Part shown: piece after piece, positions 10,057 to 18,423 of the stretch
Position numbering within the stretch: the stretch's first letter is position 1
Layout: the number at the start of each line of letters is the position of its first letter
Assembly (NCBI RefSeq): GCF_030552895.1
Contig: NZ_CP130649.1
Span: forward strand, 1,798,001-1,862,000
DNA length: 64,000 nucleotides
Direction: 5' to 3'
Origin: Tatumella ptyseos
GTDB taxonomy: Bacteria > Pseudomonadota > Gammaproteobacteria > Enterobacterales > Enterobacteriaceae
Made by a program: the position numbers and the translations under genes
The notes under the pieces: model-generated
Databases searched by the model: none
What the model was told of the DNA's origin: nothing
The model's input: only the letters and a program-made list of their open reading frames with translations

Positions 10057-10155
10057 GTGAAATTTGGCTATATTTTTCCCGTTGCCATCATTATAGCCGG
10101 TGTGGCATTACTGATTTGGTTTATCGCGAGTGGTGCGTATTTACCCGGATCGTGA
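10057..10155 (+). CDS. yoaK: YoaK-like small membrane protein (32 aa)
   Basis: A GTG-initiated 32-codon frame encodes a single membrane helix with the pattern VKFGYIFPV...WFI...YLPGS. It matches the 32-residue E. coli inner-membrane protein YoaK (MRIGIIFPV...WFF...YAAPGA) in length and at both ends. Function is unknown. The ribosome binding site is weak (AGAG about 12 nt upstream). It lies just past ggt and ends about 100 nt before a terminator. Confidence 0.72.
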   Translation: MKFGYIFPVAIIIAGVALLIWFIASGAYLPGS

Positions 10156-10253
10156 TTTTTTCGAAAATTTTGTGAACTTAATCGAAAAGCTCAAGTCTCA
10201 TAAGATATAGCACCTCAATGCTGTTACATCCTGAAAACTGCAATAAAATTTTT

Positions 10254-10277
10254 CCCGCCCTCTGGCGGGTTTTTTTT
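10254..10277 (+). terminator. Rho-independent terminator after yoaK
   Basis: CCCGCC-CTCT-GGCGGG is followed by eight T residues. It is the first of two very similar terminators 220 nt apart. It probably ends the yoaK transcript or an RNA starting in the yoaK 3' region. Confidence 0.9.
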
Positions 10278-10384
10278 ATCTTTTTTTCCTTAAACAACCA
10301 GGTAAAAAAAGCTATCGCACAAATAATCACAAAGTTAACTATTAGAAAATTGATTATCATCTAAGTCGATACTACGCTTAATCA

Positions 10385-10497
10385 CTGAAGACATACTCTT
10401 TTCGTCCGGAAAAGATCAGTCACCCCCCGATGACTGACAGTATGTTCATTCGAAATCCTGTTATGTTCCTACTTCCCGCTTCGTGCGGGTTTTTTTT
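10385..10497 (+). ncRNA. Candidate small RNA
   Basis: No frame here looks coding, yet the stretch ends in a canonical terminator (CCCGC-TTCGT-GCGGG and eight T, 10475-10497). Upstream lies a possible promoter (TTGATT at 10350, 17-nt spacer, TACGCT at 10373) that would start an RNA of about 113 nt. Inside is a 6-bp hairpin with a C-rich loop (CAGTCA, loop CCCCCCGA, 10417-10436). The terminator copies the form of the one at 10254, including the trailing ATC. I cannot match it to a named sRNA. Confidence 0.4.
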
Positions 10498-10772
10498 ATC
10501 TAAAAAACACCTGCCGGTAAAAAACCTTCGTTTCGCGAACTGGGAATAATCAGAGAACAATGCAATATGAATCACCTTAGCACTCGATAGGGTATGATGA
10601 AAAAACGGACCCCTGTTACTCGCCAATCAAATAACATTACGTAAAATCGATCCTAGATCAAAATTTCATCTTCTCTGTGTTAATTTTTCATTTAGCTTGT
10701 CGACAATACACTATACTAAATGCTTCTCTCTTTTAGAAAATAGAGAACCCCCTAGTAACTAGGAGATTGTTC

Positions 10773-10958
10773 ATGACAAAAACCGCCTTCCTTGAGCCTT
10801 TTTTTGAAGTAGACATTGTCGATATTCAAATTATCGAACTCTACTCCTATCGGTATTACAACGAGCTAGATGAAGCACATTATCTGGCCCTTGCAACACT
10901 CACGGTGAACCATGCACTGATAAACTTATTCACTTCACCAAATCGCAATGATGAATAG
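10773..10958 (+). CDS. Small hypothetical protein (61 aa)
   Basis: A 61-residue acidic soluble protein starting MTKTAFLEPFFEV; not recognised. The ATG at 10773 has AGGAG 7 nt upstream, better than the TTG at 10767. The ribosome binding site is the 3' arm of a small hairpin (10749-10765), which could make translation depend on structure or temperature. It stands alone between the candidate sRNA and yfdC. Confidence 0.6.
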   Translation: MTKTAFLEPFFEVDIVDIQIIELYSYRYYNELDEAHYLALATLTVNHALINLFTSPNRNDE

Positions 10959-11147
10959 CGAGCGAATAAATTAACCCATCTTTACTTCTTCTCAGTGTTA
11001 TCTCCTCTGTACTCAATAGTAATCAAACCCTCTCGTATGACTCCCATGTCGGTGCGATAAAAATAAAATCGTGAATATGCAGGGCCGAAGCAATTTTACT
11101 AAATGATGCTAGGCTTGAAGTACCACGCTATTTTTAGAGTAAAGCCG

Positions 11148-12041
11148 ATGACTCAACACAATAATACTACGCACTCAAAACACGTTGAGAGTGAGGAGAA
11201 TAAACAGGGCACAGATATTGAAGTCGATGAGGAAAATCTTCCCTCTCAAGCAATGGCTACCCACGAGCATATACGCCAAGAAGGGGAAAAAGAACTCGAA
11301 CGTGATGTCTGGGCGCTCTTGTGGTCAGCGATTGCCGCGGGGCTGTCCATGAGCGCATCGTTAATGGCTAAGGGAATATTCCATGCAGAGTTAGGCCATT
11401 TTTCCGGTAGTATGCTCATCGAAAGTATCGGTTATACCTTCGGCTTTATCATTGTGATTATGGCCCACCAACAGCTGTTCACCGAGAATACCATCACTCC
11501 AGTACTGTCAGTCATGCAGAAACCTACCGCTAATAATCTCTATTTACTCCTCCGATTATGGGCCGTAGTCCTATTGGGGAATTTGATAGGTACCGCTATT
11601 GCAGCCTGGGCATTTGGCTATATGCCGGTTTTTGATCCATCGACCAAACAGGCTTTCCACGAAATTGGCATGAAGGTAATGGAAAATACCCCTACCCAGA
11701 TGTTTGCTAAAGCGGTGGTATCCGGTTGGATTGTTGCCACTATGGTATGGATGCTGCCCTCGGCAGGGAATGCCAAATTTCTGGTGATCTTATTTATGAC
11801 GTGGTTAATCGCCGTCGCGGATACAACCCATATCGTGGTCGGTACCATCGAAGTGCTTTATCTCGTGTTCACAGGCGCATTACCTTGGCAATCGTTCGTT
11901 TGGCCTTTTGCTGTTCCCACCTTGTTGGGCAATATCTGTGGCGGAACCTTTATTTTTGCGTTACTTAGCCACGCGCAGATTCGAATGGATATGCAGAAAG
12001 AGAGCCACGCCTCAGTTGAACATCAGTCGCAAGATTCTTGA
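11148..12041 (+). CDS. yfdC: YfdC, FNT-family inner-membrane protein
   Basis: Member of the formate/nitrite transporter fold. After a hydrophilic N-terminus of about 70 residues come six membrane segments; stretches such as LWSAIAAGLSMSASLMAKG, RQEGEKELERD and DTTHIVVG closely match E. coli YfdC. Its substrate is unknown. I start at ATG 11148, which agrees with the E. coli length and has a weak purine stretch upstream; the ATG at 11103 adds 15 residues without ribosome binding site. It is convergent with the aldo-keto reductase, with a hairpin between them. Confidence 0.9.
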   Translation: MTQHNNTTHSKHVESEENKQGTDIEVDEENLPSQAMATHEHIRQEGEKELERDVWALLWSAIAAGLSMSASLMAKGIFHAELGHFSGSMLIESIGYTFGFIIVIMAHQQLFTENTITPVLSVMQKPTANNLYLLLRLWAVVLLGNLIGTAIAAWAFGYMPVFDPSTKQAFHEIGMKVMENTPTQMFAKAVVSGWIVATMVWMLPSAGNAKFLVILFMTWLIAVADTTHIVVGTIEVLYLVFTGALPWQSFVWPFAVPTLLGNICGGTFIFALLSHAQIRMDMQKESHASVEHQSQDS

Positions 12042-12045
12042 TAAC

Positions 12046-12070
12046 ATTCAGGCCCGGTAAGGGCCTGAAT
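12046..12070. terminator. Hairpin between yfdC and the aldo-keto reductase gene
   Basis: A 10-bp perfect stem (ATTCAGGCCC and complement) with loop GGTAA lies between convergent stops. There is no T-run on the plus strand, so the function is inferred from position. Confidence 0.6.
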
Positions 12071-12084
12071 ACTATGAGTGAACC

Positions 12085-13077
12085 TTACATCATGCCTAGA
12101 ACGGGATGTGTAACATACGCCGCTTCTAGCTCAGTAATTTCCTGCTCTGTAAGCGTAATATCCAGTGCAGAAACTGCCTCAATAATATGTCGCTCTGCGG
12201 TGGTACCCACGATAGGGGCTGTAACACCCGGCTTATTCAGTAACCAAGCGAGCGAGAGTTGCGCCATTGAGATACCACGTTTGGCTGCCATCGACTCAAC
12301 AGTATTGACCACTTTCTGGTCTAAATCGTTTGTACCGTCCCACACCCATTTCGACACCTCATCACAGCGAACGCGATCTGTTATGGTTCCCCAAGGGTGA
12401 GCCAGGCGTCCTCCCGCAAGTGGGCTCCACGGGGTAACCGCAACGTTACGGTCTTGACAGAGAGGCATCATTTCCCGTTCTTCTTCCCGATAGATAAGGT
12501 TGTAGTGATTTTGCATCGCGACAAATTTAGTCCATCCCTCGCTTTGCGCGATATTTTGCAGACGTTCAAATTGCCATGCAAACATGGTTGAGGCACCTAG
12601 GTAGCGGACCTTACCGCTTTTCACCACATCGTGTAGGGCTTCCATAATCTCTTCCATAGGCGTAAGAGGATCTAAACGGTGTATGGTATACAGGTCCACA
12701 TAGTCAAGATTCAAACGTTTTAGGGATTTATCGATCTCACTGATAATCGCCTTGCGCGACAAACCGCCGCCATTTGGACGACCTGGGCGCATTTCCATTC
12801 TAACCTTAGTGGCAACCACGATATCATCACGATCCAAACCAAAATGGCGGATCAGTTTACCCGTTACTTCCTCACTGGTGCCCATTTGATAGATATTCGC
12901 AGTATCAAAGTAGTTAATACCAAGATCGATGGCCTGTTTAAAGATGGGTTTAGCTTCCTCAAAATCTCTCGCCCAAGGAAATAGCCCATTTTCGCTTCCC
13001 GGCTTGCCAAAGCTCATCATACCCAAACCGATTCTCGAGATATCTAGACCCGTATTACCCAATTTAACGTATTGCAT
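12085..13077 (-). CDS. Aldo/keto reductase, YajO-like
   Basis: NADPH-dependent oxidoreductase of the AKR superfamily, 330 residues. Catalytic tetrad residues are visible: Asp in NYFDTANIY with the Tyr, Lys in VVATKV and His in YTIHRLD. Long segments match E. coli YajO (HYNLIYREEEREMMPLC, WSPLAGGRL, PIVGT), although this may be a paralogue, so no symbol is given. The ATG at 13077 (MQYVKLGNTGL) has AGGAG 9 nt upstream and fits the family better than the ATG at 13095. The MFS exporter gene ends 51 nt upstream on the same strand, suggesting an operon under the divergent LysR gene. Confidence 0.88.
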   Translation of the reverse strand: MQYVKLGNTGLDISRIGLGMMSFGKPGSENGLFPWARDFEEAKPIFKQAIDLGINYFDTANIYQMGTSEEVTGKLIRHFGLDRDDIVVATKVRMEMRPGRPNGGGLSRKAIISEIDKSLKRLNLDYVDLYTIHRLDPLTPMEEIMEALHDVVKSGKVRYLGASTMFAWQFERLQNIAQSEGWTKFVAMQNHYNLIYREEEREMMPLCQDRNVAVTPWSPLAGGRLAHPWGTITDRVRCDEVSKWVWDGTNDLDQKVVNTVESMAAKRGISMAQLSLAWLLNKPGVTAPIVGTTAERHIIEAVSALDITLTEQEITELEAAYVTHPVLGMM

Positions 13078-13128
13078 CGCATCCTCTCCTATCAATAACT
13101 AATAGAGTTTTAAAATTAACAATGGGAT

Positions 13129-14511
13129 TTACGCAGGGCGCATGGTGAAGGCAATCACCACGATAGCTAAGGCCGCTAACGCCGTGCCACTGACGAACGC
13201 CCAGTGATTCTTCATTACCGCTAACGCCACACCGTTCAGCGAGCTTTTCTGGGATGATGCGGCGACCATAATACTGATACCCAATGCTCCCCCTAATTGA
13301 TGTGCGGCATTGATAATGCCGGATGCTGCTCCAGCTTCTGCACTCGCAACATCTCGTAGACCGACACGAGTCAGGGGGCCGGTTGCCCCACCAATACCCG
13401 CTCCAACTAAAAGTAGCGGGGATAACAGATCGCTAAAATACGTACTCTGTGCGTTCAATCGGCTCAGTAACCCCATCCCAATTAACAGAGCCGTCATACT
13501 GACCAGCATCAAGGTTCGCTCACCAAGCTTTTCAGTGATCTGTGGAACCTTAATCGCGATAATAAAATTCAGTAACATTGCGGGAAGAAAAGCGAATCCC
13601 GCTTGGATGGCAGAATAATGCAGCGTGTTTTGCATCATTTGCGTAGAGAAGAAAAAGTAGCCCATCGCGGCACCGATGTATAAAACGCGGGTAAGATAGG
13701 CTCCACTCCGTTCTCGGTGACAGAATAAGGTTAAGGGCATAATAGGTTGAACCGCTCGATATTCCACGAAGATGAACAACATCAGCATCAGCGTAGTAAA
13801 AGAGAAACAGAGCAGGGTTTGCGCAGCTGCCCAACCAACATTGACCGAGGTAATAGTGCCATACACTAATCCAGTCATCGTGATAGCAGACAGGATCGCG
13901 CCCAACAGATCGAAGGTTCCTTGATGGCGAGGGGTTTCTGATACCTGTTTCACCACGCCAACAATTAATAAAGCGCCAATTGGCACATTGATTAGAAAAC
14001 CTGCGCGCCAAGAAATGGTCTGTGCTAAAACGCCGCCTAACACTAATCCAATACTTGCTGAAAGCCCTCCCGCCGCGGCATACAGAGAGATAGCTCGGGT
14101 CCGCGCTTCACCGCTCGGAAAGGTGTGTTGTAATAGTGATAACGTAGACGGTGCCAACATTGCCGCACCAATGCCCTGAATCGCTCGGGCGCCAATCAAC
14201 CATTCAACCTGTGTCGCCATACCAATGGCTAAAGAAGACAGAACAAAAATAATCAGTCCGGTGACTAAGACTTTTTTCTTACCCAGGAGGTCACCCGCCC
14301 GTGCACAAAGGAGTAAAAACCCACCAAAAGTTAATGAGTAAGCACTTGAAACCCACGCTAAGGCACTATCACTCATCTGAAACTGCTGCTTAATACTGGG
14401 TAAACCCGTTATGACCACTGAATTATCAATAACAATCATGGCATAACTAATAAGAAGTAGGCCCAGCACTATCGTGGAGTGCAGGTTAGGCCCCGTTTTG
14501 AAGATTTGCAT
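13129..14511 (-). CDS. MFS multidrug exporter, DHA2 (EmrB/QacA) type
   Basis: A 460-residue transporter with about 14 membrane helices. The N-terminal pattern (MIVIDNSVVITGLPSI), motif A (GDLLGKKKV) and the motif C-like segment (GLVLGGVLAQTISWR) are those of proton-driven drug exporters. The substrate cannot be told from sequence. The aldo-keto reductase gene follows after 51 nt, and a LysR regulator is transcribed divergently, an arrangement common for inducible detoxification units. Confidence 0.85.
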   Translation of the reverse strand: MQIFKTGPNLHSTIVLGLLLISYAMIVIDNSVVITGLPSIKQQFQMSDSALAWVSSAYSLTFGGFLLLCARAGDLLGKKKVLVTGLIIFVLSSLAIGMATQVEWLIGARAIQGIGAAMLAPSTLSLLQHTFPSGEARTRAISLYAAAGGLSASIGLVLGGVLAQTISWRAGFLINVPIGALLIVGVVKQVSETPRHQGTFDLLGAILSAITMTGLVYGTITSVNVGWAAAQTLLCFSFTTLMLMLFIFVEYRAVQPIMPLTLFCHRERSGAYLTRVLYIGAAMGYFFFSTQMMQNTLHYSAIQAGFAFLPAMLLNFIIAIKVPQITEKLGERTLMLVSMTALLIGMGLLSRLNAQSTYFSDLLSPLLLVGAGIGGATGPLTRVGLRDVASAEAGAASGIINAAHQLGGALGISIMVAASSQKSSLNGVALAVMKNHWAFVSGTALAALAIVVIAFTMRPA

Positions 14512-14559
14512 ACTGTAGCCTAATCAATAAGAGAAAGTTATCGCTGACGAGATAAGGGG

Positions 14560-14689
14560 TGATGACGTCATCATGGCAAACACGGCAAGTCAGACGCCTA
14601 TCGAGAGCTTAAGTCTCGTTACTATAGGTAAATTTTAGTCCTCAATTAAGCAGGCTAGATTGATTAAGCTCATGAGCTATTTTCATGAA
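14560..14689. promoter_or_regulatory. Palindromes in the MFS/LysR divergent control region
   Basis: Three perfect palindromes lie in this 257-nt intergenic region: TGATGACGTCATCA (14560-14573), AGCTCATGAGCT (14667-14678) and TTCATGAA (14682-14689). LysR-type regulators normally bind dyads between divergent genes, so these are candidate operator sites for the adjacent regulator. The last two share the core TCATGA. Confidence 0.5.
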
Positions 14690-14768
14690 TTAGTCTGGAT
14701 ATTAATGAATATAATAATAAGGTCGTGCAGCGTGGCCCATCATAAAAATATCCTGAGGAGCAGAAGAG

Positions 14769-15656
14769 ATGAAACGAGAAGAGATGAGCGATCTCATGAC
14801 CTTTATGGTTGTCGCGCAAGAGCAAAGCTTTACCCGAGCCGCCGCGAAGTTAAACCTTTCACAAAGTGCAATTAGTCATACATTACGTAAGGTCGAACGT
14901 AACCTTGGTGTCAGACTACTTAATCGCACCACCCGCAGTGTTACCTGTACCGAAGCAGGACAACGCCTACTCGACACCTTACAGCCATCGATTATGGAAA
15001 TTGAAACCCTACTGGGTTCTCTTGATGACTATCGTCAACTCCCCAAAGGCAATATCCGGCTTACCGCGACAGATTTTGCCGCTAACTATTTTTTACTTCC
15101 CAAGTTGCATGCTTTTATTCGTCAATATCCAGATATTAATATTGAGATAGATGCCACCTCTAGATTGGTCAATATCGTCGCAGAGGGTTTTGATGCAGGG
15201 ATTCGGCTAGGCGAACAGGTGGAAAAGGATATGATCGCGGTTAAGATTGGTGCTGAAACCCAAATGGTCGTAATTGCCTCACCCGCTTATCTTAACGAAC
15301 ATGGGTGCCCTGCTCACCCACAAGATTTACTCGCTCATAATTGTATTAATTTACGTATGGTTTCTTCAGGCGTCCTCTATCAGTGGGAGTTTCAGGAAGG
15401 TGATAAACAATTTCGTATAAAAGTACCTGGATCGATCACCTGTAATAATGGAATGTTCGCCATTGGCAGTGTGATGAAAGGTTTAGGGATTGGCTGCGTG
15501 TTAAAAGAAGCTGTCGAACCTCACTTAGCGAGTGGTGAATTAGTGCAACTGTTAAGTGACTATACGCCCTTTTTTCCCGGATTTTATCTTTACTACCCAA
15601 GTCGACGTCAAAATTCTACCGCATTTCGTTTATTAATCGATGCTTTAAGGCTATAA
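14769..15656 (+). CDS. LysR-family transcriptional regulator
   Basis: 295 residues. The N-terminal winged helix-turn-helix (RAAAKLNLSQSAISHTLRKVE, about residues 20-40) is followed by the LysR substrate-binding domain. The DLMTFMVVAQEQSFTRAA start resembles the subgroup that includes PgrR and YafC of E. coli. AGGAG lies 9-13 nt before the ATG. It is divergent from the MFS exporter and aldo-keto reductase genes and probably controls them. The effector is unknown. Confidence 0.88.
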   Translation: MKREEMSDLMTFMVVAQEQSFTRAAAKLNLSQSAISHTLRKVERNLGVRLLNRTTRSVTCTEAGQRLLDTLQPSIMEIETLLGSLDDYRQLPKGNIRLTATDFAANYFLLPKLHAFIRQYPDINIEIDATSRLVNIVAEGFDAGIRLGEQVEKDMIAVKIGAETQMVVIASPAYLNEHGCPAHPQDLLAHNCINLRMVSSGVLYQWEFQEGDKQFRIKVPGSITCNNGMFAIGSVMKGLGIGCVLKEAVEPHLASGELVQLLSDYTPFFPGFYLYYPSRRQNSTAFRLLIDALRL

Positions 15657-16080
15657 ATTCTTTTAGATACAAAAACGATCTTTCTCCCCATACAGGAATG
15701 GTTGTAGCCGTCAAAAAAGTGATAGTAATCGGGAATTTGATAGTCATAGCGCCACGACTAGCATTATCAGGCGAATAAAACAGCCTAGTCTCCTACCTCA
15801 TGGCTATTATGCAACATTCCTTTCCTAAAGTGGCTAATCGCTATTTTCAAATAAATCGCTAATAATTTATCAAGGATTTACAGCAGTAAAAATAAAAATC
15901 ATTCCCTCCAACCAATCCAATTATCGCTATTTTTCGTAATAGGTTGAGAGCAAAAAAGTGAACATGTGAATCACAAAATCAATTATCCTTATTTATGATT
16001 ATAAACACTCACTAGTCAATTCCATAAGGCTACAAATCTGTTATAAATATACTCACTTTCTTTTTTGTGGATTTGAATTT
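15657..16080. other. AT-rich intergenic stretch, no gene seen
   Basis: 424 nt, visibly richer in A and T than its surroundings. Only very short frames without ribosome binding sites were found. No strong hairpin or promoter stands out. The change of composition begins here and continues to about 17750, suggesting an acquired segment. Confidence 0.5.
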
Positions 16081-16890
16081 ATGACTGAAAATACACTTCA
16101 TTTTTCGGCCTCACCTATCGGTGTATTCGATGCGGGAATTGGAAGTTATGCTATTTTAGAAAGGTTGCGCAAAAAGTATCCTAAGCAGGATTTTATCTAC
16201 TTAGCCGACCGAAGAAGCTTCCCTTATGGGGAAAAAAGTTATCAGGAGTTATTAGACGCGACCTTATCGGCTTCACAATATCTAATTTCCCAGGGATGTT
16301 GTAGCCTAGTGCTCGCCTCTAATGCCCCCTCTATTGTGGTAATGGATGCGTTAAAGGAAAAGCTTACTGTTCCCATTTTTGGCATTGAACCTCCCATCGC
16401 TAAAGCATGCTCCCTATCGCAATCGAAACATATTGCTGTCTTAGGGGTTAACAGCATGGTAAGTAGTCATGAGTTTTCTAGTTTTATTAAAAAATCCACC
16501 TTTGAGGGGTGTACTGTCTACGGGATTAATGCTTCATCACTGGTAGAGCTGGTTGAGAACTTTTCCTTTATTCGTCACAAAGAAAGAACACAAAACATAG
16601 TCTCAGCTTTTATTGATCGTAGCCTGCAGCAATTTCCTAATCTGGACGTGATGACGCTCTCTTCAACCCATCTACCTTGGCTTAAACCCTTTTTCAACCA
16701 TGCCGCCCCGCAGATTACCTTTTTAGATCCTGCTGATGAACTGGTGCTGAAAGTCGAACCATTGATAAGTCAGGGAACAGGGTCTGTTCGCTGTATTGCA
16801 ACGGATAATCACCACTATCCCTTGTGTGAGTTTAATGAGGCACTTCGTTCACTAAATACTGGCCTGGTTGCCGATAGTGTCGCGATTTAA
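16081..16890 (+). CDS. Glutamate racemase-like protein lacking both catalytic cysteines
   Basis: 269 residues that follow the MurI fold end to end: IGVFDAGIGS in place of IGVFDSGVGG, PYGEKS, then two catalytic loops. The first loop, ACNTAS in MurI, reads ASNAPS (Ser80, codon TCT at 16318). The second, GCTH, reads SSTH (Ser195, codon TCA at 16663). The acid/base cysteines of both half-reactions are thus serine, and racemase activity is not expected. The rest of the fold is intact, with no stops, so the protein is probably expressed, perhaps as a ligand-binding pseudoenzyme. No good ribosome binding site is seen. It stands alone in AT-rich DNA between the LysR gene and the flagellar cluster. 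It is distinct from true murI by these changes. Confidence 0.85.
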   Translation: MTENTLHFSASPIGVFDAGIGSYAILERLRKKYPKQDFIYLADRRSFPYGEKSYQELLDATLSASQYLISQGCCSLVLASNAPSIVVMDALKEKLTVPIFGIEPPIAKACSLSQSKHIAVLGVNSMVSSHEFSSFIKKSTFEGCTVYGINASSLVELVENFSFIRHKERTQNIVSAFIDRSLQQFPNLDVMTLSSTHLPWLKPFFNHAAPQITFLDPADELVLKVEPLISQGTGSVRCIATDNHHYPLCEFNEALRSLNTGLVADSVAI

Positions 16891-17276
16891 ATTTATCGCT
16901 CTCTGTACATCTTGGTGAAAATACACGCATAGGTTAGAGAGATTACCTCAAAATGGAGGCAGGATTGCTGTTCATCTTGCAGCGCTACACGACTTAGCAT
17001 CATAAAAATATTCAACGTTGGGTAGATAAATTCACTGCGGCTAAAAATGCGTCTTTCATTACCAATACTTTTATCCTCTAAATTGAATTTAATCTTTTCG
17101 TCAATATTCTCGCTTCTGAGTCATCACTTTGGAGGTATAAAATAGGGGCAGTAAAGTATGGTGGTAGGACTATATTAACTCTTGAAACCTAATGTAAGGG
17201 CACAGTGAAGAAGCTAAGGATTTTAATTCGTACCGGTAAATTATATTACCGGTACGTTATTATTTAGCGGTCCATT
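16891..17276. other. Non-coding stretch with a perfect hairpin
   Basis: 386 nt without a supportable gene. At 17229-17256 an 11-bp perfect stem (CGTACCGGTAA and complement, loop ATTATA) lies 21 nt past the stop of the minus-strand FlbD-like gene and may terminate it. T-runs on either side are poor. Confidence 0.5.
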
Positions 17277-17468
17277 TTATTTTGCATTCTTTGCGGTTTT
17301 AGCTAAATCCATTAACTCCATGACTTTAGTGAAGCTTTCTTGCACGTAAATCTTATCGCCATGGTATCCCAATTTGAGAATTGATTTATTACCATGACTT
17401 TCTACTGAAACTATCTGGCTGTGTAAAATACAGAGCTTATCGCCCCGCAAAGTCGTCAATCTGATCAT
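17277..17468 (-). CDS. FlbD/SwrD-like small flagellar protein
   Basis: 63 residues. The pattern MIRLTTLRGDKLCI..., an isoleucine-rich middle strand and VQESFTKVMELM resembles the FlbD/SwrD family (MI.LT.LNG...I..IE......L..G.K..V.ES...V). In Bacillus, SwrD raises flagellar motor power; the family is not usual in enterobacterial fli clusters. The ribosome binding site is weak. It lies 435 nt from fliE on the same strand. The resemblance is from memory of the family pattern, so an unrelated small protein remains possible. Confidence 0.5.
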   Translation of the reverse strand: MIRLTTLRGDKLCILHSQIVSVESHGNKSILKLGYHGDKIYVQESFTKVMELMDLAKTAKNAK

Positions 17469-17903
17469 AGAACTATCTTTTAAGAAAGGGTCTATAGGAT
17501 CAATCCAAAATAGCTGAATGGCAAAGAGATTTTCAATTCCCTTACAAAGATTTCTATAACTGCCTAGCCGTGATTAACTTATTGAAATTTATCATTAATT
17601 TAACAATGAATAATTAACGTTATTTTCAGTTGATTGGGAGTACAACTCAACCGGATAGGCTTCAATTTATGCAGGGGGCAGGAAGTAAAAATTATCCAAA
17701 AAGGTAGCCGCGGCAGGGTCGGTACTTCTTTTTTATTTAAACCAGAAAGGTAGCGGGGATAAGGAGAGTCAACCTAGCAATATTGCCATACTTATCCCCG
17801 CGAGTTATAAGATGCTTAACATTAAATTAACTGATTTTTCTCCATCAGTACCCTAAGGAATTAGTACGCTCAATCCTTAACGGTATAAATGAGCAACCTC
17901 CCC
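17469..17903. other. Structured intergenic region with an 11-bp inverted repeat
   Basis: 435 nt without a supportable gene. GCGGGGATAAG (17753-17763) and its exact complement (17791-17801) are separated by 27 nt, which contain the palindrome GCAATATTGC. No T-run follows on either strand, so it is not a plain terminator. It could be a folded RNA element or a remnant of a small mobile repeat. fliE ends 103 nt downstream. Confidence 0.5.
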
Positions 17904-18203
17904 CTACACCGACATATTCATCACTTCGTTATAAGCCGCAATCATTTTATTGCGCACTTGTACGCCGAATTGCAATGAAACGGTGGCTTTCTGTATCGAA
18001 ACCATTAAATCATTAATCCCTACATCACTTGCACCTAACTCCATTTTTTGGACTTGTTGTGATGCGTGATCTTGATACTGACTGATTCCGTTAAGGAGAG
18101 AATTGAATACCGAGGAAAAGGGTTGATCACCACGGTCGCCAGTCGTTATCGAAGGTGAGTGGGCTGACGACTGAGGCCAATTAACTGATGAGATAGATGT
18201 CAT
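17904..18203 (-). CDS. fliE: FliE, MS-ring/rod junction protein
   Basis: 99 residues with the conserved C-terminal half (INDLMVSIQKATVSLQFGVQVRNKMIAAYNEVMNM). Known role: connects the MS-ring to the proximal rod and is the first rod protein exported. It is divergent from fliF with 220 nt between them, as in other enterobacteria, where FlhDC activates both promoters. AAGGAG lies on the minus strand just before the ATG. Confidence 0.95.
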   Translation of the reverse strand: MTSISSVNWPQSSAHSPSITTGDRGDQPFSSVFNSLLNGISQYQDHASQQVQKMELGASDVGINDLMVSIQKATVSLQFGVQVRNKMIAAYNEVMNMSV

Positions 18204-18423
18204 GATAAGTCTCCTTATAGATCAAGATAGGATGACACCTTACCAGTCCATTACTGATTCAAATCTGATAATTAGCTACGAAAAGATTGCCTCATTCGAC
18301 CATTACTTCCTCTCAGAACTCAAATAATAAGCCTGATTAAGAGTCATTATTCATTTGTGTCAATGAGGAGAACCATGTGCTGTCACATCACATCCACCGC
18401 TGGGTTACGTTAGGAGTGTTTGC

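Noticed and set aside
10178..10360. Minus-strand frame of 60 codons with a hydrophobic N-terminus
   Set aside because: Its second half is the antisense of the terminator at 10254; no ribosome binding site and no relative known.
10420..10626. Minus-strand frame of 68 codons
   Set aside because: It covers the candidate sRNA terminator in antisense and has no ribosome binding site.
13550..14011. Minus-strand frame of 153 codons inside the MFS gene
   Set aside because: Out-of-frame shadow of the 460-residue transporter gene.
15940..16000. CRP site around TGTGAATCACA
   Set aside because: The half-site spacing is not the required 6 nt.
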